Both the position numbers and the translations under genes were made by a program. From Rufibacter sp. XAAS-G3-1 (lineage in GTDB: Bacteria > Bacteroidota > Bacteroidia > Cytophagales > Hymenobacteraceae), in the NCBI RefSeq assembly GCF_013623775.1, contig NZ_JABFAM010000011.1:1-64000 (forward strand): a stretch of DNA of 64,000 nt. Direction: 5' to 3'. Of the stretch, positions 56,437 through 63,823 are shown in pieces (position 1 is the first letter of the stretch; every line of letters starts with the position of its first letter). The notes beneath the pieces were generated by a model, which searched no databases, had not been told where the DNA came from, and saw nothing but the letters and a program-made list of their open reading frames with translations.

Positions 56437-57720
56437 ATGATTCAATTCAAAGAATTCACCTTAGATAACGGCTTGCGCTGCCTTGTACACGAAGACACCA
56501 CCACGCCCCTGGCGCTGCTGAACGTGCTCTACAACGTAGGCTCCCGCGATGAAGACGAACAACACACCGGCTTCGCCCACCTGTTTGAACACCTGATGTT
56601 CAGCGGATCGGTGAACGTGCCTAGTTATGACGAGCCCTTGCAGCAGGCGGGCGGTGAGAATAACGCCTTCACCTCAGCGGATATTACCAATTATTACCTC
56701 ACCGTACCGGCCCAGAACATTGAAACGGGTTTCTGGCTGGAATCTGACCGCATGCTGGATCTGGCTTTCAACGAGAACGGCCTGGAAGTGCAGCGCAAAG
56801 TGGTGGTAGAGGAATTCAAGCAGAACTACCTGAACAAACCCTACGGCGATGTCTGGCTCAAACTTCGGCCGCTGGCGTACCAGCAGCACCCGTACCAGTG
56901 GGCCACCATTGGCAAGGAAGTAAGCCACATTGAAAACGCCGTGATGGATGATGTGCGGGCCTTTTTCAAGAAACACTACTCGCCTGCCAACGCCATTCTG
57001 GTCATCGCCGGCAACATCACCTTTGAGCGCGCAAAGGAACTCACCCAGAAATGGTTTGGGCCTATCCCGGGCGGCGAAAGGTACGAGCGCAATTTACCCG
57101 TGGAGCCCCGCCAGACCGAAGCCCGCTACCTGGAAGTTGAGGCCGAGGTGCCGCTGACCGCCCTCTACAAAGCCTACCACATGCCCGCCCGCACCAGCCC
57201 AGACTATTACGCCGCCGATTTGCTGGGCGATGTCTTGGGCCGCGGCGACTCATCCCGGCTGTACAATGAATTGGTGAAAGAGCAAAAGCTGTTCAATTCC
57301 ATCTCGGCGTCGCCTACCGGTTCCATGGACCCCGGCCTGCTCATTATTCAGGGCAAACTGAACGTGGGCGTAGACCCACAGGAAGCCAATGCCGCCGTGG
57401 AAGCCATTCTGGAGAAAATCAAGGCCGAGCACATCAGTGAGGAAGAACTGCAGAAGGTAAAAAACCAGGCCGAGACTTCCATTGTCTTCTCAGAGATTGA
57501 ACTGCTGAACCGCGCCCTGAACCTGGCCGTGGGCAAACTGATGGACAATCCCAACCTGGTCAATGAAGAAGGCGCTTTAATCCAGGCGGTCACCTCCGAA
57601 GACATTTTCCGGCAAGCCCAGGAAATTCTGCGTCCCGAGAACTGCTCCACGCTGCTCTACAAAGCCGCTCCCGGCAGCGAGGCAAGAGAAGACCTAGTAG
57701 AAATGTTGGAGGAGGAATAA
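56437..57720 (+). CDS. M16 family zinc peptidase
   Basis: 427 residues from ATG 56437 (MIQFKEFTLDNGLRCLVHED); a TTG two codons earlier was rejected. Zinc site HLFEH (HxxEH) in TGFAHLFEHLMFSG, with the downstream Glu in VVVEEFKQNY. Family members cleave peptides in the periplasm or cytoplasm; the absence of a signal peptide suggests a cytoplasmic protein. The second half (VEAEVPLTALYKAYHMPART...) is the inactive M16C-type domain. Many Bacteroidota have M16 pairs; only one copy here. A perfect hairpin follows. Confidence 0.92.
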   Translation: MIQFKEFTLDNGLRCLVHEDTTTPLALLNVLYNVGSRDEDEQHTGFAHLFEHLMFSGSVNVPSYDEPLQQAGGENNAFTSADITNYYLTVPAQNIETGFWLESDRMLDLAFNENGLEVQRKVVVEEFKQNYLNKPYGDVWLKLRPLAYQQHPYQWATIGKEVSHIENAVMDDVRAFFKKHYSPANAILVIAGNITFERAKELTQKWFGPIPGGERYERNLPVEPRQTEARYLEVEAEVPLTALYKAYHMPARTSPDYYAADLLGDVLGRGDSSRLYNELVKEQKLFNSISASPTGSMDPGLLIIQGKLNVGVDPQEANAAVEAILEKIKAEHISEEELQKVKNQAETSIVFSEIELLNRALNLAVGKLMDNPNLVNEEGALIQAVTSEDIFRQAQEILRPENCSTLLYKAAPGSEAREDLVEMLEEE

Positions 57721-57762
57721 GCCGTTTGGGGGCTGTTTTGCAAAAAACAGCCCCCAAACGGC
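57721..57762. terminator. Family C palindrome with perfect 19-bp arms
   Basis: GCCGTTTGGGGGCTGTTTT and AAAACAGCCCCCAAACGGC, 4-nt loop, starting directly after the M16 stop codon. Confidence 0.85.
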
Positions 57763-57865
57763 TTTGTCAACTCAGGTGAATTCTCTGGAAAAGACTTCTT
57801 CTTCTTGTCAGAATCTGCTTCCGTTCACCCGAAAAAACCAAATCTACAGACCAAAGAGGAAAATG

Positions 57866-57900
57866 CGCTTTTAGCCTATTTTCCTAAAATAAGCCCTAAA
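57866..57900. repeat. Family C palindrome
   Basis: CGCTTTTAGCCTATTTTCCT and AAAATAAGCCCTAAA, just before ispF. Confidence 0.6.
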
Positions 57901-57911
57901 TCAACATACAG

Positions 57912-58403
57912 ATGAGCTTTAATATTAGAACCGGCTTCGGCTATGACGTGCACCAGTTGCAGGAAGGCCTGGACTTTTGGCTGGGCGGCATTCAGATTCC
58001 GCATACCCACGGTGCCTTGGGCCACTCAGACGCCGATGTGTTAGTCCACGTGATCTGCGACGCCCTGCTGGGAGCCGCCAACCTGCGGGACATCGGGTTT
58101 CATTTCTCAGACCGAGACCCGCAGTACAAAGGCATTGACAGCAAGATCCTGCTGCGCGAGGTCATGAAACTGATCAGGGCCAAAGGCTATGAGGTGGGCA
58201 ACATTGATTCTACCGTTTGTCTGCAGGAGCCCAAGGTGAACCCACATATTCCAGCTATGAAAACCTGCCTGGCCCAGGTAATGGAGGTAGCGGAGGAAGA
58301 CATTTCCATCAAGGCCACCACTACTGAGCAGTTAGGGTTCGTGGGCAAGAAGGAAGGCGTGGCCGCGTACGCCACCGTGCTGATTCATCAGACTCCGGCC
58401 TAA
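57912..58403 (+). CDS. ispF: 2-C-methyl-D-erythritol 2,4-cyclodiphosphate synthase
   Basis: 163 residues. RTGFGYDVHQL carries the Asp and His metal ligands, GHSDADVLVHVICDALLGAA and GFHFSDRDPQYKG the substrate region, and KATTTEQLGFVGKKEGVAA the C-terminal signature. It makes MEcPP in the non-mevalonate isoprenoid pathway. No other isoprenoid gene is nearby. Start ATG 57912 gives MSFNIRTGFGYDVHQ. The following gene (M28 peptidase) is 121 bp downstream and probably separate. Confidence 0.97.
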   Translation: MSFNIRTGFGYDVHQLQEGLDFWLGGIQIPHTHGALGHSDADVLVHVICDALLGAANLRDIGFHFSDRDPQYKGIDSKILLREVMKLIRAKGYEVGNIDSTVCLQEPKVNPHIPAMKTCLAQVMEVAEEDISIKATTTEQLGFVGKKEGVAAYATVLIHQTPA

Positions 58404-58416
58404 ACTACCACCTGCC

Positions 58417-58454
58417 CGTTTTTGCCTCAGTTTCGCGAAAACAGCCATAATACG
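58417..58454. repeat. Family C palindrome, weak
   Basis: CGTTTTTGCCTCAGTTTCGC versus AAAACAGCCATAATACG, several mismatches, 14 nt after the ispF stop. Confidence 0.5.
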
Positions 58455-58524
58455 ACTATCGCTTGTTCGTTAGGCAGAAATTGAGTAGAATTAAGGTTAT
58501 ATACCAGAACAACAAACAATTTTC

Positions 58525-60177
58525 ATGAAAAAGCATTTGTACACGCTGGGCATGGCCGCCGCTTTTCTGTCGGCTTGCTCCTCGTCCCAAACTCCTTCCG
58601 CTTCCAATGCGGGGGGTACGGCCACTGGCACCAACGCGACGGCAGCCACGGGTTCTGCTGCTGATCCCACGCAATACGCCAACACCATTACCGCCGCCGA
58701 CATGGAGAAATACCTGCGCGTGCTGGCTTCTGATTCATTGGAAGGCCGCGAAACCGGCGAACGCGGGCAGAAAATGGCCGCCGAATACATTGCCAATCAC
58801 TTCAAGTCCATTGGCGTGCCGGGCCCGGTGAAAACAGGTTCTAACCCGTATTACCAGACGTTTGACCTGGAGAAAAGCAGCTGGGGCGAAGGCTACGTAA
58901 CCGTGGGTTCCAAAAGATTCACCATGGGCAAAGACTTTTTCGTGCTGGGTGCTTCGCCGTACCAGAACGAGGAAACTGCGCAGGTGGTATTTGCCGGATA
59001 CGGCATTGATGACCCTGCCTACTCAGACTACACCAACCTGGACGTAACCGGCAAAGCCGTGGTGGTGCTGGCGGGTGAGCCTAAGAAAGCCGATGGCACT
59101 TATTTAATGAGCGGCACTGATAAAATGAGCACCTGGTCACAGGATGCCCGCACCAAAGCCGCCGCTGCCACCAAAAAAGGTGCGAAAAGTGTGTTGGTCG
59201 TAATGGGCACCACTGATGCGGAGTTCCAGCAGATGACCGGTCGTTACGCCGGCATGTTAACCCGCCCGTCCATTGGGTTTGGGGCGTCTACCGCGCAGCC
59301 GCGCGCCGCCAACATCTACATCTCGCCTTCTATGGCCGCCACCCTCTTGAACACCAAGCCTGAGCAGCTCCTGAACTACGGCGCATCGGTAGCCAAGGCT
59401 GGTAAAGCCGTGGCCTCTCCGTACAAAGCCGCCACCAACGTAAAAATCAAGACGGCCCGTAACAAGCAGCCGTTGCCTACTGAAAACGTGTTGGGCTACG
59501 TGGAAGGCACCGACCTGAAAGACCAACTGATTGTGATCAGCTCGCACTATGACCACGAGGGCATCAAGAACGGCGTGGTGTACAACGGCGCCAACGACGA
59601 TGGTTCCGGCACCGTGGCGGTGATGGAATTGGCCCAGGCGTTCGCGCAGGCGAAGAAAAACGGCCACGGCCCGCGCCGCAGCATTTTGTTCCTGGCCGTA
59701 ACCGCCGAGGAGAAAGGTCTGCTGGGTTCTGAGTACTACACAGACCATCCCATATTCCCGCTGGAGAACACCGTGGCAGATTTGAACATCGACATGATTG
59801 GCCGCCATGACAAAGAGCACGAAGGCAAGCCAGACTACATCTACGTGATCGGGTCAGACAAGCTTTCCTCTGAGCTGCACGCCATCTCTGAGAACGCGAA
59901 CAAAACCTATACCAAGCTGGATCTGGACTACACCTTCAACGACCCCAACGACCCCAACCGGTTCTACTACCGTTCAGACCACTACAACTTCGCCAAGCAC
60001 AACATTCCCATTGCGTTCTACTTCAACGGCGTGCATGAAGACTACCACCAGCCTACCGATGACGTGGAGAAAATCAACTTCCCGTCTGCCGAGAAAGTAG
60101 CCCGCCTGGTGTTCTACACCGCCTGGGACCTGGCCAACCGCACCGAGCGCATCAAAGTAGACAGCAATAAGAAATAA
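58525..60177 (+). CDS. M28 family zinc metallopeptidase, lipoprotein
   Basis: 550 residues. N-terminal lipobox (AAAFLSAC, Cys18), Ala/Thr/Ser-rich linker, a PA-type domain (about 130-310; GYGIDDPAYSDYTNLDVTGK), then M28 zinc ligands: His/Asp in SSHYDHEG, NGANDDGSGTVAVMELAQAF (Asp), TAEEKGLLGSEYY (Glu) and NIDMIGRHD. Aminopeptidase-like activity at the outer or inner membrane surface is expected. A near-perfect 27-bp palindrome with a T tract ends the gene. Confidence 0.95.
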   Translation: MKKHLYTLGMAAAFLSACSSSQTPSASNAGGTATGTNATAATGSAADPTQYANTITAADMEKYLRVLASDSLEGRETGERGQKMAAEYIANHFKSIGVPGPVKTGSNPYYQTFDLEKSSWGEGYVTVGSKRFTMGKDFFVLGASPYQNEETAQVVFAGYGIDDPAYSDYTNLDVTGKAVVVLAGEPKKADGTYLMSGTDKMSTWSQDARTKAAAATKKGAKSVLVVMGTTDAEFQQMTGRYAGMLTRPSIGFGASTAQPRAANIYISPSMAATLLNTKPEQLLNYGASVAKAGKAVASPYKAATNVKIKTARNKQPLPTENVLGYVEGTDLKDQLIVISSHYDHEGIKNGVVYNGANDDGSGTVAVMELAQAFAQAKKNGHGPRRSILFLAVTAEEKGLLGSEYYTDHPIFPLENTVADLNIDMIGRHDKEHEGKPDYIYVIGSDKLSSELHAISENANKTYTKLDLDYTFNDPNDPNRFYYRSDHYNFAKHNIPIAFYFNGVHEDYHQPTDDVEKINFPSAEKVARLVFYTAWDLANRTERIKVDSNKK

Positions 60178-60261
60178 GCGCGACGCTGCGCGTTAGTCCA
60201 GAGTTCTGAGTCTGGAGTGCTGAGTTAAAACATTCTGGATTTAGATCTCTGGATTCAGGAC
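60178..60261. other. Non-coding stretch after the M28 gene
   Basis: Holds imperfect TCTGGA/TCCAGA-type short inverted units (GAGTCTGGAGTGCTGAG, CTGGATTTAGATCTCTGGAT). No gene seen; the remainder of the gap to 60490 contains the long palindrome and a family C copy. Confidence 0.4.
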
Positions 60262-60315
60262 TACTCCAAAAGAAAAAGGAGAGGGCACGTGCCCTCTCCT
60301 TTTTCTTTTGGAGTA
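60262..60315 (+). terminator. Perfect 27-bp palindrome, terminator
   Basis: Arms 60262-60288 and 60289-60315 with no loop at the centre GGGCACGTGCCC; the arms include AGAAAAAGG and CCTTTTTCT. Confidence 0.85.
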
Positions 60316-60390
60316 TATCTTATTGGCTGGTTCAACGTTATTTTTGTAGTTTGACAGCTTCTTCCAAAAGACAGGGCAGAAACCAATAGG

Positions 60391-60429
60391 TGCTTTTAGC
60401 CTATTTTCTTAAAAACTGCCTAAAAAGCA
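60391..60429. repeat. Family C palindrome
   Basis: TGCTTTTAGCCTATTTTC and AAAAACTGCCTAAAAAGCA, upstream of the lutB-like gene. Confidence 0.65.
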
Positions 60430-60490
60430 AGAGAGAAGCACCATTGTATCGGCTGAAGCCGATGCCTGAAAGACTAATTCAAATAAGAAC

Positions 60491-61873
60491 TTGAGCATAA
60501 AATTAAAGCAATTTCTGCTAGATGCAGAAGATAAGGCCTTTGACCTGGAACACCGCCAGAAGATCCGCTTCAACATTGGCAAGTACAACGCCGCCGTGCA
60601 GAACGGCATGGCCGCCTATGAGCACCATGAACTGGCGCGGGAGCGGGCCTCTTTCCTCAAAACCCAAACTATTAACAACCTGGACAAGTACCTGGTGGAG
60701 TTTGAGAACAATTTCACCAAACGGGGCGGAAAAGTCATCTGGGCGCAGAACGCTGAGGAAGCCCTGCGGGAGATTGGCACCATCATGAAGCGCAAGCGTG
60801 CCAAATCGGTGGTGAAGTCCAAGTCCATGAGTACGGAGGAAATCCACCTCAACGAATTCCTGGAAAAGAACGGTGTGGAAACCCTAGAAACCGATTTGGG
60901 CGAATACATTGTGCAGTTGGCCGGTCAGCGCCCCTACCACATTGTCACCCCGGCCATGCACATGTCAAAAAAAGACATTTCAGAGCTGTTTACCAAAAAA
61001 CTGGGCATTCCGCGCACCGATGACGCCCAGCAACTGGTGCTCACCGCCCGCAAACTTCTCCGCGAAAAATATACTCAGGCCGAGGTAGGCATCAGCGGAG
61101 CGAACTTCCTCATTGCGGATATTGGCGGGATTGCCGTTACAGAGAACGAGGGGAATGCCCGTCTTTCCACCACTTTCCCTAAAACGCACATTGCTATAGT
61201 GGGCATAGAGAAGCTGATTCCGTCCATGCTGGATCTGGATCTGTTCTGGCCTTTGCTCAGCACCAGCGGTACCGGCCAGAACGTGACCATCTACAACACC
61301 ATTCTCACCGGCCCCCGCCAACCTACCGAGAAAGACGGCCCAGAGGAAATGTACGTGGTGTTACTGGACAACGGCCGCACCAACTTGCTGGCCCAACCCG
61401 AGCAGCGCGAAGCCTTGAACTGCATCAGGTGTGGGGCTTGCCTCAACGTGTGCCCCGTGTATAAGAACATTGGCGGCCATACCTATGAAACCACCTATAG
61501 CGGACCAATTGGCTCGGTGATTACGCCGCACCTGGCGGGCATGGAAGAGCACAAGCATTTAAGTTACGCCAGTTCTCTGTGCGGAGCCTGCACCAGCGTG
61601 TGCCCGGTCAAGATCAACCTGCACAACCTGCTCCTGTTAAATCGCAAGCAAAGCGTGGAGGAAGGGCTGGTAGACAAGAATGAGAAACTAGCCTTTAAGT
61701 TCTGGGCGAAGGGCATGCAGCACCGCCGACTCCTGAACTTTGCGCCTGCCTCGGTTAAAAATTTCGTGCTGGGACACGTGCAGAAAGAAACCTGGAGCAA
61801 ACGTCGCGAACCACTCAAAGCCGCCCCGCTGTCTTTCAATGAAATGTGGCGAAAACAACGCAAAAACGATTAG
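60491..61873 (+). CDS. lutB: LutB-like iron-sulfur protein (lactate utilization)
   Basis: 460 residues from a TTG start at 60491 (MSIKLKQFLLDAEDKAFDLEHRQ, matching family N-termini). Two ferredoxin-type clusters: CIRCGACLNVCPVYK and CGACTSVCPVKIN. The middle part (VGISGANFLIADIGGIAVTENEGN) is the LUD domain. LutB acts with LutA and LutC in L-lactate oxidation to pyruvate. LutA and LutC are not adjacent in this window. A hairpin follows the stop. A shared promoter is not evident. Confidence 0.9.
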   Translation: MSIKLKQFLLDAEDKAFDLEHRQKIRFNIGKYNAAVQNGMAAYEHHELARERASFLKTQTINNLDKYLVEFENNFTKRGGKVIWAQNAEEALREIGTIMKRKRAKSVVKSKSMSTEEIHLNEFLEKNGVETLETDLGEYIVQLAGQRPYHIVTPAMHMSKKDISELFTKKLGIPRTDDAQQLVLTARKLLREKYTQAEVGISGANFLIADIGGIAVTENEGNARLSTTFPKTHIAIVGIEKLIPSMLDLDLFWPLLSTSGTGQNVTIYNTILTGPRQPTEKDGPEEMYVVLLDNGRTNLLAQPEQREALNCIRCGACLNVCPVYKNIGGHTYETTYSGPIGSVITPHLAGMEEHKHLSYASSLCGACTSVCPVKINLHNLLLLNRKQSVEEGLVDKNEKLAFKFWAKGMQHRRLLNFAPASVKNFVLGHVQKETWSKRREPLKAAPLSFNEMWRKQRKND

Positions 61874-61917
61874 CGCACAAAAAAGCCTTCTGTATGCAGA
61901 AAGCTCTTTTGTGCGCT
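61872..61917 (+). terminator. Hairpin terminator after lutB
   Basis: AGCGCACAAAA and TTTTGTGCGCT arms with a second inner stem (TTCTG/CAGAA). Confidence 0.8.
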
Positions 61918-61981
61918 TTAAGAACAGCTACTCTAGTTATTATTGTTTACAGGCAGCGCAGTTGCCTTTGCCTAAAGGGCC

Positions 61982-62197
61982 TTAGTAAACAGACTTCCTT
62001 TTTTTGCGGCTAACGCTCTTCTTCACATGGGTTTCGTTCCGCTTACTATGCTTGTACTTCGCTTTAGAACCTTTTTTCTTCTTAGTCAGGAACGGCAAAT
62101 TTTCCATGGCCAATTCACTACCTGAAGAAGCCATGGCCACCGGAGAGAAGGATACCGCGAAAGCGCAGAACAATACAGAGAGTAAAAATCTTTTCAT
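61982..62197 (-). CDS. Small, very basic exported protein
   Basis: 71 residues from ATG 62197: signal peptide (MKRFLLSVLFCAFAVSFSPVAMA), then SSGSELAMENLPFLTKKKKG and a Lys/Arg-rich end SVSRKKRKSVY. It shares the signal-peptide-plus-polycationic-tail design with the protein at 53541-53861. An M two residues upstream is possible but the later start has the better signal peptide. No family recognised. Could bind nucleic acids, polysaccharide or teichoic-type polymers, all untested. Confidence 0.7.
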   Translation of the reverse strand: MKRFLLSVLFCAFAVSFSPVAMASSGSELAMENLPFLTKKKKGSKAKYKHSKRNETHVKKSVSRKKRKSVY

Positions 62198-62310
62198 AAG
62201 AAGCATATTAGTTTGTTTATAGTTAACAACTACATACTCCTAAGGTATAGGCTTTATTTAAATTAAACAAATTATTTTTTGCACTTAGCTGCTATTATAG
62301 TTTGAGACTT

Positions 62311-63387
62311 CTAGAATCTACGCAAGGCTTTCAGTAGAATTTCCATCTCCTGTTCAGAAATGGCCGGGAAATTGGCTATTCTAATCTGCTTTTCTTTGCA
62401 CGCTCCGTATCCGCTTCCTACCACCAAACCCTGGCTTTTCAGGTGGGAAATAACGTCTGCGGCTGGTTTATCCAGCACATCGGCGACTATCACCGTGGGC
62501 GAACGGTGGGCTTTCTCCTGCACAAACGGTGCAAACAGCGCACTTTCCTCCAGAAAAGCATATACCCGCTGCGCCTTCGCATCTGTTTCCTGCCTGATTA
62601 CCCCTACGCCTTTGGCGAGCATGTCTTCCACCACGTGGGTGAGCAGATAAATAGCCAACACGTTGGGCGTACTAGGCGTCTGGAACTGCTGGAACTGCTC
62701 CTGCAAAGAGGCAATACTGTGGTGCCCGCCGGTGTACTGCCGGCCTTCCAGGCTGGCCGCTTTCTCGCGGCAGCGTTCGTTCACCAGCCACACGCCCAAC
62801 CCGGCCGGCAAGCCGAACCCTTTCTGCACCGATAGAAAAGCGGTGTCTATTTTAGAGAAATCCAACGCGGCATACGGTGCGCCAGACACCATATCCACGG
62901 AAAGAAGGGGTTCTGAAAACTTTTGGCGCAGTCCATGGATATCTGCCACTGGCACACAAACCCCAGAACTGGTCTCGTTTTGGGTGATGGTCAGCAATTC
63001 CGTTCCGCTGGGCACCTGCACGTCCGCTAAGTTGAAACCCTGGCCAAACGGCATCTGCAGCATTTGCGCATCACGCCCCAGACCTTTGGCATGGTCATAA
63101 TACTTCTTGGAGAAAGAGCCGTTCACCAGATGGAAACTGTTCTGGGCCGTCAAGCTTTGCAGGCTCCGTTCCCAGATCTCGGTGGCCGAACCGGTAAAGT
63201 AGATGGCGTAGTCTGCGGGCAACTGAAACAAGGCCCGTAGCCCCGCATCTGCCCGCCGGTACAGATCTTTGAACGCCTGGCTCCGGTGCGACTGCGAAAA
63301 CACCTGTTTGTCTAAGCCAGTTTGCAAATGCCCCGCCACCGTAGGATACAGTTGCGCCGGGCCGGGAGTGAAATATACAGAAGCCAT
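62311..63387 (-). CDS. Class V aminotransferase, SerC-like
   Basis: 358 residues from ATG 63387 (MASVYFTPGPAQLYPTVAGH). PLP-dependent class V aminotransferase: TITQNETSSGV, SVDMVSGAPYAALDFSKIDT and the Schiff-base Lys in LSVQKGFGLPAGLGV. The N-terminal FTPGPAQL and length are close to phosphoserine aminotransferase and related enzymes; adjacency to serA on the same strand supports a serine biosynthesis role, but SerC assignment remains an inference. An extension to 63468 lies in repeat DNA and was rejected. Confidence 0.85.
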   Translation of the reverse strand: MASVYFTPGPAQLYPTVAGHLQTGLDKQVFSQSHRSQAFKDLYRRADAGLRALFQLPADYAIYFTGSATEIWERSLQSLTAQNSFHLVNGSFSKKYYDHAKGLGRDAQMLQMPFGQGFNLADVQVPSGTELLTITQNETSSGVCVPVADIHGLRQKFSEPLLSVDMVSGAPYAALDFSKIDTAFLSVQKGFGLPAGLGVWLVNERCREKAASLEGRQYTGGHHSIASLQEQFQQFQTPSTPNVLAIYLLTHVVEDMLAKGVGVIRQETDAKAQRVYAFLEESALFAPFVQEKAHRSPTVIVADVLDKPAADVISHLKSQGLVVGSGYGACKEKQIRIANFPAISEQEMEILLKALRRF

Positions 63388-63430
63388 TTTCCTTTGTTGA
63401 TTGAATGGTTGAATGATTGCGAGAATGAAA

Positions 63431-63478
63431 GAAGCTGTTTTTAACCTATTCTGGTAGAAACAGGCCAAAAACAGCTCT
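63431..63478. repeat. Family C palindrome
   Basis: GAAGCTGTTTTTAACCTATT and AAACAGGCCAAAAACAGCTC; located 44 nt upstream of the aminotransferase start. Confidence 0.7.
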
Positions 63479-63529
63479 TAAACTATCTTACTAACTAATA
63501 GGCGCCACATCTGGGAGCAATGATTAACC

Positions 63530-63760
63530 TGACCGTTCCCGGTGAGTCTGGAGACTCGCTTTATCCTTTGCCACGAGACTGGAGTCTCGCGCCAGTTGGT
63601 TTTAAACCTGTGAGGTCTTTAAGACCTCACAGGTTTTTACGTTTCCGGCCTATTTTCCGTGATACCGCTTGCTCCAAAGACCTCGTAGTGCGCGCAGCTC
63701 CTACGAGTGTCTACGCCAGTGCCGTTTCAAGCCTGTTTTCCGCAAAACAGCCCCAAAACG
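63530..63760 (+). repeat. Family A composite repeat, complete copy
   Basis: GTGAGTCTGGAGACTCGC (63542-63559), CGAGACTGGAGTCTCG (63574-63589) with GCGCCAGT, the 33-nt AAACCTGTGAGG palindrome (63604-63636), a worn C half (63642-63668), CTCCAAAGACCTCGTAGTGC and an intact C palindrome (63721-63760). The gap 63388-63823 contains no gene. Confidence 0.85.
63721..63760. repeat. Family C palindrome ending the A element
   Basis: GCCGTTTCAAGCCTGTTTTC and AAAACAGCCCCAAAACG. Confidence 0.8.
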
Positions 63761-63823
63761 CATCAGCCCCCCTCTTCGCGGGAGAGGAGCCGGGGTGAGA
63801 TCTCCCCCCACGGAAGGCCATGG

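Noticed and set aside
1674-63760. Family C repeats as a CRISPR array
   Set aside because: Copies are single and scattered kilobases apart, palindromic, and have no regular spacers or cas genes.
1674-63760. All family C copies as simple rho-independent terminators
   Set aside because: Copies in divergent gaps and inside an operon do not fit, and many lack a T run after the stem.
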